Shown: in pieces, positions 23,757 through 36,641 of the stretch
How the letters are laid out: each line of letters begins with the position of its first letter
How positions within the stretch are numbered: the first letter of the stretch is position 1
Notes under the pieces: model-generated
Databases searched by the model: none
Seen by the model: the letters and a program-made list of their open reading frames with translations, nothing else
Told to the model about the DNA's origin: nothing
Assembly: GCA_021464415.1 (NCBI GenBank)
Contig: CM038466.1
Coordinates: 23,623,017 to 23,687,016, forward strand
DNA: 64,000 nucleotides
Source: Lonicera japonica
Lineage: Eukaryota > Streptophyta > Magnoliopsida > Dipsacales > Caprifoliaceae
Reading direction: 5' to 3'
Made by a program: the position numbers and the translations under genes

Positions 23757-26700
23757 CCGGCAACAGAACGCGTTTTACTTTTTGAGAAAGAACCCAGTGG
23801 CTTGCTGCCACGTGTCAATCCCACGAGCCACTCGTTACTGCTACAAAAGAGTTTTATATTCTTATTTTATTTTATTTTGTAGTACAATTTAACTCCTCGT
23901 AGATTTTGGCAGTTGCTTTTATCGGAAGGCCCTCTTCTTCTCTTTCAAACATTTGAAGTAAAAACAGAGTGCCTGTTAGGTTCTTGTTTAAATTGTAATA
24001 GATAATTTATAATATGGCAATTTAGGATTTTTATATTTTATTATAAGAGTTGAATAATTATAAATATAATAATAATGATGATTTAAGTTAATTTATAAAA
24101 ATTGAAATTAAGTTATTTTAAGTAAAAATTAGAATTGCCTAATTCTAGAAGGGAGATAGTGAGATGCTATTTGTCCAAAAAAAAAAAATATGTTTTCTAC
24201 TATAATAACTTTTTCTTATTTTGAAAATACCACATATGAGTTAGTTTGTTTTGGCAATAGCATCTTACTTCTAGAACTAGAAATCTTATTTGAACTCTGT
24301 ACTTCAAAGAGTTTTCGTGCTTGATGGTAATGCCTTCAGACAAAAATTCAAATAATGGAGAGAAATTCATAACATGTTTTTAATCTAATATTTGAAAATT
24401 TTCATTTAAGTTTTACACACACTCTATAAGTTAGAATCAGGGGCGGGGCCAGGTGGGGCTATGGCCCCACCTGGACCTTTTGTAAATTTTTAGAGAGTTT
24501 GGGGGGCTTTGTGTGAGAAGAGAAAGTTGAGGGGCCAGCATGTAATTCTGAGAGCAGGTGCTCTGTGCTATTAAACACATAAGTAGCCCCACCTGGACCT
24601 TTTGTAAATTTTTAGAGAGTTTTGGGGGCTTTGTGTGAGAAGAGCAAGTTGAGGGGCCAGCATGTAATTCTGAGAGCAGGTGCTGTGTGCTATTAAACAC
24701 ATAAGTTGAGGGGCCAACTTCGTAAGATAGGTTGGGTAAAGAAAGTTTGGTTAGTTATTTTGTGGGGACGGTTCTGCGTAATTTTTAAGAGTATGATCAG
24801 GTTTTTTGGGCAGAGGGTTTTATGCTAGTAGGTGTATAAGTATAGTGTGCACACGTGTAATATATATTAGATTGTATATTATAAGTTAAAAAAAAATTTA
24901 GCTTTAATAATAAGTAGAGTTTTTTATTCTTCATTTATTTTGGTATTTTAGATTATATTTTTTTTTTTATAATTTTATACATTTTATTTTAAAATTTTGA
25001 ATATTAAGAATTATGTATTTTAATGTTGATTTGCTTCTTAAATTTTTAAATATTGATATTAAAATTTGATTATTGAGGTTGATTTGTTTATTAAATTGTT
25101 ATTTGATAAATTAATATTTAAATTGATATATGTGTTTGTTGGTTATAGTAAGTTGAATATTGAGTTGATAAAAATATATCAAAATATATAATTAATTTTA
25201 ACATATCATTTTTAACTTTTCCAAAATATCGAAATTGAATGGAGAAGTAATTTAGTAAAAATTTAGCCTAGAAACATAATTATTGAGTTTGATTTGACTT
25301 AAAAAAAAATTTGGCCCCACTTGGAATTTATTCCTGGCTCCGCCACCGGTTAGAATCAAATTATTTATAAATGTTCAAATTTATAATTCATTTATTTAAA
25401 GCGAGCTAAATAAACATTTAGACAATTGCACAACCAAACGGGTCTAGAAACATAAATTTAATGAATAATGATATGCGTACCAATCTTAACTCTTTTTCTA
25501 ACTTTTTACACAAATTAATCATTTTCCTCAATAACAATCCCCCCCCCCCCCCCCCCCCCCAAATACGATTAAAATATCAAATCAATATAATTCTCATTCA
25601 CACACATGATAATACACCCAAATCGCTGTTCTTCTACCCATTCTTTTTCTCTCATCAGTTTTTTATAAGAACTTTGAAGTGTCTTGACTTTTAATTCAAA
25701 TATTAAATTTTAATAAATCAAAATTTTGAAATTTACTAATCAATATTTGTAAAATAAGATTCATTGTGAATGTACAATGCATACTTTCTTCTTTCTTTTT
25801 TTAAATATAAAATATTATGTTCAAAGACATATTATATATGTTTGAATATAAATCTACTTTTGACAAAATAATTCGATCTATCCAGAAAAAATTTCGGACA
25901 ATGAATGTGGTTTAAGGCAATCCCTAAGTCCAAATGACCCTAATATTTTCATAAATCACATTTAGACTTTTTTATATGCCTTTATATAAATATAAATTTT
26001 GTAAAGATATTTTTGCATTGGAGGGTGAATTAAACCCTAAAGATTTGGGTCATTTTTAATGTCCTCGGCCCTCAAAGCTTCAAGTGTTCCAATGCGGACA
26101 TTGAAGTACTTTTCGTGATCCAATTGGGACCTTTCACTTTCATTTAAAACACATACCAAACGACTTCATGTTTAAAACAACCAAATAGAGCTCCTACTTG
26201 GCGACCACGTAGCATCTAAGTTGAAGTGTTTTTAGAATCAGTGTGGGTATTTTCTATGGTTTGACCCACCCGTGTGTGTTTGTTCCAAAAAGTGATTCGT
26301 GTCTTCGGGTCATGTCAAGAAACATGTACTATAGTAATTGTGTCAACCCACAAACGACTTGATTAATAAATTGTGTTGTTTATTTTGATTCGAACACGAC
26401 ATGTTTAGTTATGAAGTTACAAGACACAACCCGCCTAACTTTATTGTTAAACGGGTCGTGTTAAACAAGTAACGAGACATGACACGACTAATGTACTAAC
26501 ATGATAATAACAATAATAATCAGGTTGTCTTACGTGGAAACATGACCCAATTAATCTCTCTTACAATAGTAGCATTTTATTGTTGCAAAGTACAAATTTA
26601 ACCAATAAAAATGGAAAAAGATAAACTTGCTAGAATTTTTTTTTAAAAAGGTTGTAAGATTAAAACCTAATAAGTGGGTATAAATGGGTCTCTTTAATAA

Positions 26701-27051
26701 TGACTTAAAATATAATCGTGTTAAATTGCAGTCAATTTTGAATTAACAAGTTAACCCGAAACTTAGATCTTTTTTTGATTGATCCAATGCTGTTAATTTT
26801 GTGTCAAGTTCGAGCTAAGTTGATGAGATTGTCAAATATTGCTAGTTCTACTAAGAAGGTGAACAATCAAGAGCTTGACCATTATCCAAACCGTTAAGAA
26901 AAGGGAGAAGAAGTTATGGATTTTTCTTGTTGCTTATGTCATTTTGCCATCATCACCGTTAATCAAACTAAACGAATATGATATAAGTGTCAACATGACA
27001 TAAATTGAAGATTTAAGATGCAGTTTACCAAAAATAAATATTCAAATATTT
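23757..27051. repeat. 3' flank of TX2 (duplicated modules), no further gene
   Basis: Leaving out the hAT-like insertion, 22612-25760 is duplicated as 27053-29290, and 25668-27046 is duplicated at 30172-32652 and in part at 32744-33640. Related 3'-flank sequence also occurs at 41420-41840 and 46120-46450. A G-box-containing word TGCCACGTGTC lies about 50 nt past the TX2 stop and recurs at 28241 and 40789. A run of C occurs at about 25541-25560. Nothing coding was seen. Confidence 0.75.
24438..25348. mobile_element. hAT-like insertion, 8-bp TSD, absent from the paralogous copy
   Basis: The 911-bp insertion runs from CAGGGGCGGGGCCAGG to CCTGGCTCCGCCACCG (13 of 16 inverted matches). It is flanked by GTTAGAAT at 24430-24437 and 25349-25356. 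The duplicate of this region near 28875 has the uninterrupted site (AAGTTAGAATTAAATT), which proves an insertion. Inside is a 122-bp tandem repeat, about 24465-24586 and 24587-24708 (CCCCACCTGGACCTTTTG...). Confidence 0.88.
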
Positions 27052-28184
27052 GGATCTGGGTGGAATGGTCTTACAAAATGAAGCTGATGGGTAACAATTT
27101 CTTTTCATTCTTGGACCTGATTACCTGTTGATTACTCCGACCTTTCCAAATTAAGATTCCAGTATGATTTTAACACTTTTATAGGAACATAAATTCTAAA
27201 ATTCCGACATAAAAAATTAACATTCCAATGTATCAATCACTCATTGGTTAGAATGAAATGTGATATGATTCTTTTAACCAATACATGGTGGACACATTGG
27301 TATGTCAGATTTTTATGTCCATGTAAAATTATTCTTATAGGAATACTTTAATTTCAAACCGTTATCAATGGTTAAAACTAAAATTTGTATGGTGCGGTGA
27401 GATTTAGTTGGGGGTGACAATTAATGTTTTTGGGTTGTGTTGTTGCCTAACACAACCCAATAATGAGAAACACCAAGACATGACACGTACAAGACACGAG
27501 GTCATGTTATTTTTAGTTTATACGAACACGTCTTGATAGAGACGATTATGATTGTTGCATCCTTCTATACACATTCCAACACAATTAAAATTTTCTCATA
27601 TTGACACGACAAGACAAGATTAATACAAGTAGATGCACTGAACACAATATAATTCAAATTTTATGTCAGTATCATTCCGTAATTTGGACGAGCGTATGTT
27701 AAAAACTATAGCTATATAAATGAACACGACACTACAACGTGTACAAATTGTAGACATGTTTTGTTGTCGTCTTTAAAATAATTACCGTTAAATTTAATAC
27801 AAGTTCAAAATTAAAGTGACCTCTTAATTTAAGATATTTTAAAAATAATGGTTGATCGGTAAATTGGGAGGAGAGTAGAATAATTTTGCGGTGAATCCTT
27901 GCACCATGTATATTTAATCTAAGTTTTGATGCACCGACAGAATTTACAGGTACGAGGCCAAGTTCATTCAAGAAATTGTGGAGCACGTCAAGGGGAAGCT
28001 CAATCCGGCTCCGTTTCAGTATCCGAGCCCGTACCCAAACCCGATAAAACACGCAGAGAGGATGGTGACTCGGATGGGGTCCAGCTTTTCCGAACACTCA
28101 CGTGGTTTCCTTTTCTTTATTTTAAATTTTTTTTTTTTCAAAATATTTTTGGGGGAACATTTTTATCATCGCTTTTGCTTTTGA
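27052..28184 (+). pseudogene. TX3: duplicated tail of a TIR-X gene lacking its TIR
   Basis: Bases 27052-27090 match the last part of a TIR exon (encoding LGGMVLQNEADG) with its GG^GTAAC donor. The second exon, 27950-28184, begins GYEAKFIQEIVEHVKGKLNP and ends in another Phe-rich tail (ILNFFFFKIF...) at TGA or TAA 28182-28184. Upstream of 27052 there is no TIR: the sequence jumps at a short match (TTTGGA/GGATCTGGG) into 3'-flank DNA. With no promoter, start or TIR it is a broken duplicate. Confidence 0.85.
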
Positions 28185-29290
28185 TTATTAAATTGTAAAA
28201 GGACGCGTTTTACTTTTTGAGAAAGTACCCAGTGGCTTGCTGCCACGTGTCCGTTCCGCGAGCCACTCGTTACTGCTACAATAGAGTTTTATGTTCTTAT
28301 TTTATTTTATAGTACAATCCCCCTCCCTCCCCCTTGTAGATTTTGGCAGTTGCTTTTATCGGAAGGCCCTCTTCTTCTCTTTCAAACATTTGAAGTAAAA
28401 ACAGAGTGCCTCTTAGGTTCTTGTTTAAATTGTAATAGATAATTTATAATCTGGCAATTTACGATTTTTATATTTTATTATAAAAGTTGAATAATTATAA
28501 ATATAATAATAATAATGATTTAATTTAATTTATAGAAATTGAAATTGAAATTAAGTTATTTTAAGTAAAAATTATAATTGCCTAATTCTAGAAGGGAGAT
28601 AGTGAGATGCTATTTGTCAAAAAAATAAAAAAAATTAGTTTTCTACTAGAACAATTTTATCTTATTTTGAAATACCACGTATGAGTTAGTTTGTTTTGGC
28701 AATAGCATCTTACTTCTAGAACTATAAATCTTATGTGAACTCTATTCTTCAAAGAGGTTTAGTGCTTGATGGTAATGCCTTCAGACAAAAATTCAAATAA
28801 TGGAGAGAAATTCATAACATGTTTTTAATCTAATATTTGAAATTTCACATTTAAGTTTTACGCACATTCTATAAGTTAGAATTAAATTATTTATAAATGT
28901 ACAAATTTATAATTCATTTATTTAAAGTGAGCTAAATAAACATTTAGACAATTGCACAACCAAACGGGTCTAGAAACATAAATTTAACGAATAATGATAT
29001 GCGTACCAATCTTAACTCTTTTTCTAACTTTTTACACAAATTAATCATTTTTCCTAAATAACACCCCCCCCCCCCTCCCCTCCCAAAATACGATTTTTTT
29101 CGCATTAAAATATTAAATCAATATAATTCTCATTCACACACATGATAATACACCCAAATCGCTGTTCTTCTTCCCATTCTTTTTCTCTCGTCAGTTTTTT
29201 TTAAGAACTTTGAAGTGTCTTGACTTTTAATTCAAATATTGAATTTTAATAAATCAAATTTTTGAAATTTACAAATCAATATTTGTAAAT

Positions 29291-30171
29291 TTTGTTACTC
29301 CGACTCATCTATCTCTGCTCCTGGTAATTCTCGTTCGTCTCCCTGCTATATATAATGTGTGAGGAAATTACGAAATTAATCTTCACGCTTTGAAAATTGC
29401 GATAAAAATAAATACTCTTAAATAATGACTTGGAACTACGATTATTGCAATTTTGTTTTAAAAATTTAGACAAAATACAAAAGTTTATTACGTATTATAT
29501 TGAGCTAGCGATTGTAGTATATATAAGAACAAACTTGTAAATAATAATAACGCGGCACATGTCAACTACAATTATATATACTATGCGATTATAATAATTT
29601 AAAGAGTAAAGAATACGAGATCGTGTAGCGGCTGAAAGTAAAATTATATCTTCAGAATTTGTCTCTGCCGCAGATTATGGTCCAACATTTAATTATTTAT
29701 TCATAATTCTTATGCAAATGTCGTGTAAAATTGGTTTGTTGAAGTTTTGGGACTTTGATATAACTCAAAACTTTGGTTTGATTTGGTATTGGATATGGAT
29801 CTAGTTTGATTTGGTGTATATATATATATGAGATTTTGAATGAACTTAAATCCTTTATATGAGTTTGGCAAAGGATTGGAGCTCATTTTTTAAGATTTCA
29901 TCTAATTTTAAGTTTGATGTAGTTTTGATACGAGGACCTATTACATAAGTTATGGCAAACCCGGTCGATCTTCTAAAATGTTCGTCTAAAGATTTTTGAT
30001 ATTGATGTATCAACAATTAGATAGATATGATTAACAGAGTATTGAAAGGGTTAACCCAAAAATCCATTTTCTGCTTTGTGAAAGGGAACCAGAGTCATGT
30101 TATTCGTGGACAATCTATGATATGACATTAATAAATTGCCTTCCAAAAAACCTAGTCCAAAACATGAAGAA
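29291..30171 (+). repeat. Orphan TIR-gene leader (5' exon end plus leader intron)
   Basis: This stretch is homologous to 33838-34640 and 54895-55680, the leaders of TX4 and TX6, including the exon end CTCTGCTCCTG^GTAATTC at 29323. It then jumps, at a shared AAGAACTTTGAAG-type word, into a copy of the TX2 3' flank (25668 onward), so no TIR exon follows. Confidence 0.8.
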
Positions 30172-32652
30172 CTTTGAAGTGTCTTGACTTGTAATTCAAA
30201 TATTGAATTTTAATAAATCAAATTTTTGAAATTTACTAATCAATATTTGTAAAATAAGATTCGTCGTGAATGTACAATTCATACTTTCTTCTTTCTTTTT
30301 TTAAATATAAAATATTATGTTCAAAGACATATTATATATGTTTGAATATAAATCTACTTTTGACAAAATAATTCGATCTATCCAGAAAAAATTTCGGACA
30401 ATGAATGTGGTTTAAGGCAGTCCCTAAGTCCAAATGACCCTAATATTTTCATAAATCACATTTAGACTTTTTTATATGCCTTTATATAAATATAAATTTT
30501 GTAAAGATATTTTTGCATTGGAGGGTGAATTAAACTCTAAAGATTTGGGTCATTTTTAATGTCCCTGGCCCTCAAAGCTTCAAGTGTTCCAATGCGGACA
30601 TTGAAGTACTTTTCGTGATCCAATTGGGACCTTTCACTTTCATTTAAAACACATACCAAACGACTTCATGTTTAAAACACCAAATAGAGCTCCTACATGG
30701 CGATCCACATAGCATCTAAGTTGAAGTGTTTTAGAATCAGTGTGGGTATTTTCTATGGTTTGACCCACCCATGTGTGTTTGTTCCAAACAAGTGATTCGT
30801 GTCTTCGGGTCATGTCAAGAAACATGTACTATAGTAATTGTGTCAACCCACAAACGACTTGATTAATAAATTGTGTTGTTTATTTTGATTCGAACACGAC
30901 ATGTTTAGTTATGAAGTTACAAGACACAACCCGCCTAACTTTATTGTTAAACGGGTCGTGTTAAACAAGTAACGAGACATGACACGACTAATGTACTAAC
31001 ATGATAATAACAATAACGAATTTGCTAGCCTCAAAGTCTGTAACTTTATTAAAAGTTATAGACAAATCTCAACCACATATTGGTCAATATATTGAAGTCA
31101 AATAAATTTTTAATTTAAGTTTTATAATTACACAATTTCATCTTCATCTTTATATTATTAATATTTTAAATCCTATTATTAACCTCACGTAAGTTAGATA
31201 GTTTTCTTATTATTTCATTTACAAATTATGTTAATTACTTTTATATTAAAAAAAACTAATTAAAATAAAATATTATATTTTAAGATATTCCAAATTAAGA
31301 ATTTTGTAATTTTTTAATGTACCAAATTAGAAGTACGTCAATTTCTCATCACAAGTTTAAGGAAGTTGACCACTCCCATTCAAACTCTATCTTTAATAAG
31401 AAAACAAAAACCTATTACAATTAAAACTATAATTAAAATTAGGAGTCTATTTTATCTTTTTCACAAATCCATCCATATTATATTTATATAATTATTAACT
31501 TTATCCATAACCAATTTCTCTATTTTATCTTTTGGCTCTCCCATAACTAAAAGTTCTCATATAACTAAAATTTTAGGTGATGTTAAGGAAATTTATATTT
31601 AGTGACAAAATTATAAATTTCGTAAATAAATTTCATAAATACGTTAAACGTGTGGCAGCATTTGTCTTTGAGTATTGTGAAAATTGACAATGATTACTTC
31701 ATCATTTCTATTTTAGAATATTCAAAAAAATAATTCATAGATATGTTATGTTCAATCCATTTTTATATTTTAAAAAAAATATTTAATTTAATTACTAAAA
31801 GTGAAGAGTTACTTTAATACTTTTTTTTAAAAAAAAAACAAACGGTAATAAATTTGGTTGGTTCTTTTGGAGGAGGGCAGGAGATGGGAGTTAAGCTCAT
31901 ATTTAAAAAAATTAAAGATAATTTTTAAAGTGAAATTTATAATATTTATATGGATTAAACTGTTAATAATAAAAAAGAAGGATAACATTTGGTAATTATT
32001 GAAAATTTAATTTAAAAAAGCAAGCAATATGAATGTGTGGCCAAAAATGGTCTGTAAGTTTGAAAAAAACTTACAGACTTTTACTCCATCATTTTCCTAA
32101 CAATAATAATCAGGTTGTCTTACGTGGAAACATGACCCAATTAATCTCTCTTACAATAGTAGCATTTTATTGTTGCAAAGTACAAATTTAACCAATAAAA
32201 ATGGAAAAAAGATAAACCTGCTAGATTTTTTTTTTTAAAAAAGGTTGTAAGATTAAAACCTAATAAGTGCGTATAAATGGGTCATGTTAATAAATGAATT
32301 AAAATATAATCGTGTTAATTGCAGGTCAATTTTGAATTAACAAGTTAACCCGAAACATAGATCTTTTTTTGATTGATCCAAAGCCGTTAATTTTGTGTTA
32401 AGTTCGAGCTAAGTTGATAGATTGTGTCAAATATTGCTAGTTCTACTAAGAAGGTTGAACAATCAAGAGCTTGACCATGATCCAAACCGTTAAGAAAAGG
32501 GAGAAGAAGTTATGGATTTTTCTTGTTGCTTATGTCATTTTGCCATCTCCACCGTTAATCAAACTAAACGAATGTGCTATAAGTGTCAACATGACATAAA
32601 TTGAAGATTTAAGATGCAGTTTACCAAAAATAATAATTCAAATATTTGGATA
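30172..32652 (+). repeat. Second copy of the 25.7-27.0 kb module, split by a Mutator-like insertion
   Basis: Matches 25668-27046 almost base for base except for the insertion at 31017-32097. No gene is present. The minus-strand frames at 30640-30825 and 32755-32937 are shared only because the DNA is duplicated, and they are not supported as genes. Confidence 0.85.
31017..32097. mobile_element. Mutator-like non-autonomous element, 9-bp TSD
   Basis: The 1081-bp insertion is flanked by a perfect 9-bp duplication, TAACAATAA (31008-31016 and 32098-32106). The uninterrupted site is visible in the paralogous copy near 26505-26520. The ends are diverged inverted repeats sharing AAAGTCTGTAA. A 9-bp TSD is typical of Mutator-like elements. 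The interior is AT-rich with no coding region. Confidence 0.82.
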
Positions 32653-33837
32653 TTAGTCATGCGTCTACTCTAACAAGCAGATGTTTCTCTCTTCGTCTCA
32701 GTCAACTCGCCCGCAAAAACCGGCAAAACCACTTGTCACCGATCGACTTCATTTTTAAACACCAAATAGAGCTCCTACGTGGCGATCCACGTAGCATCTA
32801 AGTTGAAGTGTTTTAGAGTCAGTGTGAGTATTTTCAGCGGTTTGACCCACCCATGTGTGTTTGTTACAAACAAGTGATTCATGTCTGCGGGTCATGTCAA
32901 GAAACATGTAATATAGTAATTGTGTCAACCCACACACGACTTGATTAATAAACTGTGTTGTTTATTTTAATTCGAATACGGCATGTTTAGTTATGAAGTT
33001 ACAATACACGACTGGCTTAACTCTTTTGTTAAACGGGTTGTGTTAAACAAGTAAATGCGATATGACACGATTAATGTATTAATATGATAGTAACAATAAT
33101 AATTAGGTTGTCTTACGTGGAAACATGACCCAATTAATCTCTCTTACAATAGTAGCATTTTATCGTTGCAATGCACAAATTTAACCAATAAAAATGGAAA
33201 AAGACAGTCTTGCTAGAATTTTTTTTTATGAAAGTTATAAGATTAAAACCTAATAAGTGGGTATAAACGGGTCATGTTAATAAATGACTTAAAATATAAT
33301 CATGTTAATTGAAGGTCAATTTCAAACTAACAAGTTAACCCGAAACATAGATCTTCTTTTGATTGATCCAAAGCCATTTATTTTGTTTCAAGTTCGAGCC
33401 AAGTTGATAAATTGTGTCAAATATTACTAGTCCTGCTAAGAAGGTTGAACAATGAAGAGCTTGACCAAAATCCAAACCATTAAGAAAAGGGAGAAGAAAT
33501 TATGGATTTTTCTTGTTGCTTGTGTCATTTTGCCATCTCCACCGTTAATCAAACTAAACGAATATGATAAAAGTGTCAAAATGACATAAATTGAAAATTT
33601 AAGATGTAGTTTACCAAAAATAATAATTCAAATATCAAAATGACAATAAAAAGTAGGGGTAGGGGTGGGGTGGTTCGCAAATATAGATCATCTTTCTCCA
33701 TATTTCGGTGGCTCACGAGGTCGTACTAGTCAACTTTCAATATTAGTCGTGTGTCGACTCTGACAGGGCAGACGTTTCTCTCTTCGTCTCAGTCAACTCG
33801 CCCCCAAAAACCGGCAAGACCACCTGTCACCGATCGA
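32653..33837 (+). repeat. Chimeric junctions: leader fragment, third 3'-flank copy, then TX4 leader
   Basis: Bases 32655-32743 are a leader fragment (TCGTCTCAGTCAACTCGCCC) that jumps at CGAC into a third partial copy of the 3'-flank module (32744-33640). From about 33735 the TX4 leader begins with nearly the same leader words (TTAGTCGTGTGTCGACTCTG, GTCTCAGTCAACTCGCCC). No coding region. Confidence 0.75.
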
Positions 33838-34761
33838 CGATTTTGTTACTCTGACTCATATATCTCTGCTCCTGGTAATTCTCGTTCGTCTCCCTACTAT
33901 ACATAATGTGTGAGGAAATTGCGAAATTAATCTTCACGCTTTGAAAATTACGATAAAAATAAATGCTTAAATAATGACTTGGAACTATGATTATTGCAAT
34001 TATGTTTTAAAAATTTATACAAAATACAAAATATTGTTAAGTATTATATTGAACACACGATTCTAGTATATATAAGAACAACTTGTAAATAACAATAGCG
34101 CTGCACATGTCAACTACAAATATATATACTATGCGATTATGATAATTTAAAGAGTAAAGAATATGAGATCGTGTAGCGGCTAAGAGTAATATTATATCTT
34201 CAGAATTTATCTCTGCTGCAAATTATGGTCCAATATTTATTCGTAAATCTTATGCAAATGTCGTGTAAAATTGGTTTATTGAGGTTTTGGGACTTTGATA
34301 TAACTCAAACCTTTAGTTTGATTTGGTATTGGATATGGATATAGTTTGATTTGGTATATATATATATATGTGAAATTTTGAATGAGCTCAAATCCTTTAT
34401 ATGAGTTTGGTAAAGGATTGGAGCTCATTTTTTAAGATTTCATCTAATTTTAAGTTTGATGTAGTTTCAATACAAGGACCTATTACATAAGTTACGGAGA
34501 ACACGATCGATATTGAAAGGGTTAACCCACAAATCCGCTTTCTCCTTTGTCAAAGAGAACCCGATCGAGTCATGTTATTCAAGCATAATTATGTCATAGG
34601 CTATTTAATTAAATGGAAATTCTACCATTCGTAAAGAAATTGGAGTAGTTTTATCCGCATCTGCGCTGTTTTCTCTTGAATTTTCATTCACCTGATTGTA
34701 AATGCATAATAGTATCAATTTGTTAATTTTGTACAGCTACATAGCTTTCCATTGTGTGTAA
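33838..34761 (+). other. TX4 leader exon end and leader intron
   Basis: The exon end CTGCTCCTG^GTAATTC is at 33874. The intron continues to the acceptor TTTTGTACAG at 34737, about 25 nt ahead of the TX4 ATG. It is homologous to 29291-30171 and 54895-56165. Confidence 0.65.
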
Positions 34762-34926
34762 ATGGCTATGTTGAAAGCCAAAGAAGCGTCCTCCTCATCC
34801 TCTTTCACATCTGCGCATAGATATCGAGTGTTTTTAAGTTTCAGAGGGAAAGATACACACAAGAACTTCACCGATCACCTCTACATGGCTTTAGTATAAG
34901 TCGGGATTCACACGTTCGAAGACAAC
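34762..34926 (+). pseudogene. TX4: 5' fragment of a TIR gene with nonsense codon
   Basis: The intact ATG gives MAMLKAKEASSSSSFTSAHR then YRVFLSFRGKDTHKNFTDHLYMALV (split here), followed by an in-frame TAA (GTA TAA GTC) where TX2 has a Gln codon. Similarity to the other TIR exons continues through VGIHTFED and stops abruptly near 34926. No BB-loop end, catalytic Glu region or second exon remains. Confidence 0.88.
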
Positions 34927-36104
34927 CCACCTTGCCCAAAAATTAGAAGTAGATACAGCAAAAACTAAGTTAGCTCTACTTTTTCTTTCATTTTTTACCT
35001 GTATACACTTTTTCTTTGAAATAAAAAAAGAGTTATTTCACCTTGACACCCAAAACTTTGCATATTATGACTTTGCCACTTTGGAGAATATAGGTTTGGA
35101 GAAAATGTGTTCTAAGTTTCTGCTCCATAATTATTTTCAAGTTTATAACATGTTCTGATTTTATACTAGATGGAAAACTTCATTCACAATTTGTTTAAAC
35201 CATAAATGCAATTTTCAATCTTTATCTGCTGAAATGATACACCTTTTTTTTAATTGTCAATTATAGCTTTACCACAATCTTTATTTATTTTTACTGTTGG
35301 TAGTTATTAAGCCCCACATCAACCACCTCTGTCACCACCGTCTACCAAAACTCCAATGACTTCGCCAGATCAGTAACGGCAACCTTGGCCGGAGCTCCGA
35401 TGACAATCACCATTTCTTGGCTCCCAATTTTATTATACTTTTTTTTTTCCAAACAATGGGTTAGAGACCAAAAAATATTGTTAAAATTATATTTTTTTTC
35501 TTATTTTTTACACTTCTTAGCATAGCCAACTTAACAAGTTTCAGGATATATCGCCTTTAGCAACTGAGTTACGTTGCTCCCAATGATCATAAAACTAAAT
35601 TAACCTCTAATATTTACATACTATATTTGCAAGCCAATGATCGATCAGCTACCCTATTACTCTTTATATATAGTACATGAAAAGCATACTACTACATTCA
35701 ATTTACTAATTAATTAACAGACTTCCTAATTTCGTACTCAACAGCCCATGCCAAGTGGGATATATTAGAACGCACCAACGGAAAAACCGTGCACAAGCAC
35801 ACAAGATTTTAATAGTAGTAAATATTTTATGGGCTATCATTACTTATTTAGGGTGTCTGATAAATTGGAAGACATTTTTCTTGATTAATTTGTAAAGTAT
35901 AAGCTTAGTATGCTAGCTAGCTAATTTACGTGGATGAATGCATTTAATCTATATGAAATCCAAACTACTTAAACCGAATTATTTTTCTTTTAAAAATAAC
36001 TTAAAATTTTAACTATTGGGTAACACATAGTCCCAATAGTAGTTTGCACAAGTCCCATTTGAGGTATATATCATACACACTGTCAAGAATTATTGCGTAT
36101 TGGT
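34927..36104. repeat. Intergenic DNA with inverted copy of the 19.2 kb repeat
   Basis: Nothing coding. Bases 35305-35591 are the inverted relative of 19177-19425. The remainder is AT-rich with no defined element ends. Confidence 0.5.
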
Positions 36105-36109
36105 GTAAC

Positions 36110-36641
36110 TGTTAGAAAATCCTGCGCATAAACAGAAAAAAATACGGGAAAAAAAAATATTCCCGAGTCTTGCTCGAATTATCTATTGAGTAAAGAGAAG
36201 AGAGACTAATTTTATACAAAAGTCAGGGAGTGCGAAAATCCGTTTTGGTTAATAAATGAGCCATAATTCAGACGTTTTCCAGTGCGGCTGGCCACTCCAA
36301 ATTCGATCCGAGATTTGCACCCTTGCGCCTGGGTGTACAAGAGAGGGCCTTATTTTTCTTAGAAACTTATAAGTTAGTTAAAGGTGATTATTTATAAACT
36401 CTTAACTTTTCCCACAAAATTTCAATGTGGAACTTATCACTTTTCATTTCATTTTCCATCTCAAGTAGCTCACTTTGGGTAACAATTTCTCATTCACCTG
36501 TTATCCATTTTGAGCAAATAAATATACGATCTTAATGTACTCACGGAGGAGAACATAAATCTGTAATAACTTTTCAAAACTGCCCAATTGATTTTAAATA
36601 AAATTGCTCTCAAAATGGTGCAAAATGATAATTTTCTAACA
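36110..36641. mobile_element. Solo LTR, perfect 5-bp TSD GTAAC
   Basis: The 532-bp segment begins TGTTAGAAAAT and ends ATTTTCTAACA, an 11-bp perfect terminal inversion. GTAAC duplications are at 36105-36109 and 36642-36646. It lies about 250 bp past the stop codon of TX5. The minus frame at 36494-36682 lies mostly within it and is not a gene. Confidence 0.88.

Noticed and set aside
24437..24700. Minus frame with a repeated peptide
   Set aside because: The repetition is the 122-bp tandem repeat in the hAT-like element; there is no coding signal.
25461..25694. Frame with a Pro run
   Set aside because: It comes from a run of C (about 25541-25560) in duplicated 3'-flank DNA; the paralogous copy near 29060 does not keep the frame.
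27732..28097. 121-residue minus frame antisense to the TX3 tail, also seen at 23421-23678
   Set aside because: It is a shadow of the real + strand exon, conserved only because the exon is duplicated.
30640..32937. Paired minus frames sharing MFLDMTRRHESLV
   Set aside because: They match each other only because the 3'-flank module is duplicated; no start, splice or domain support exists.
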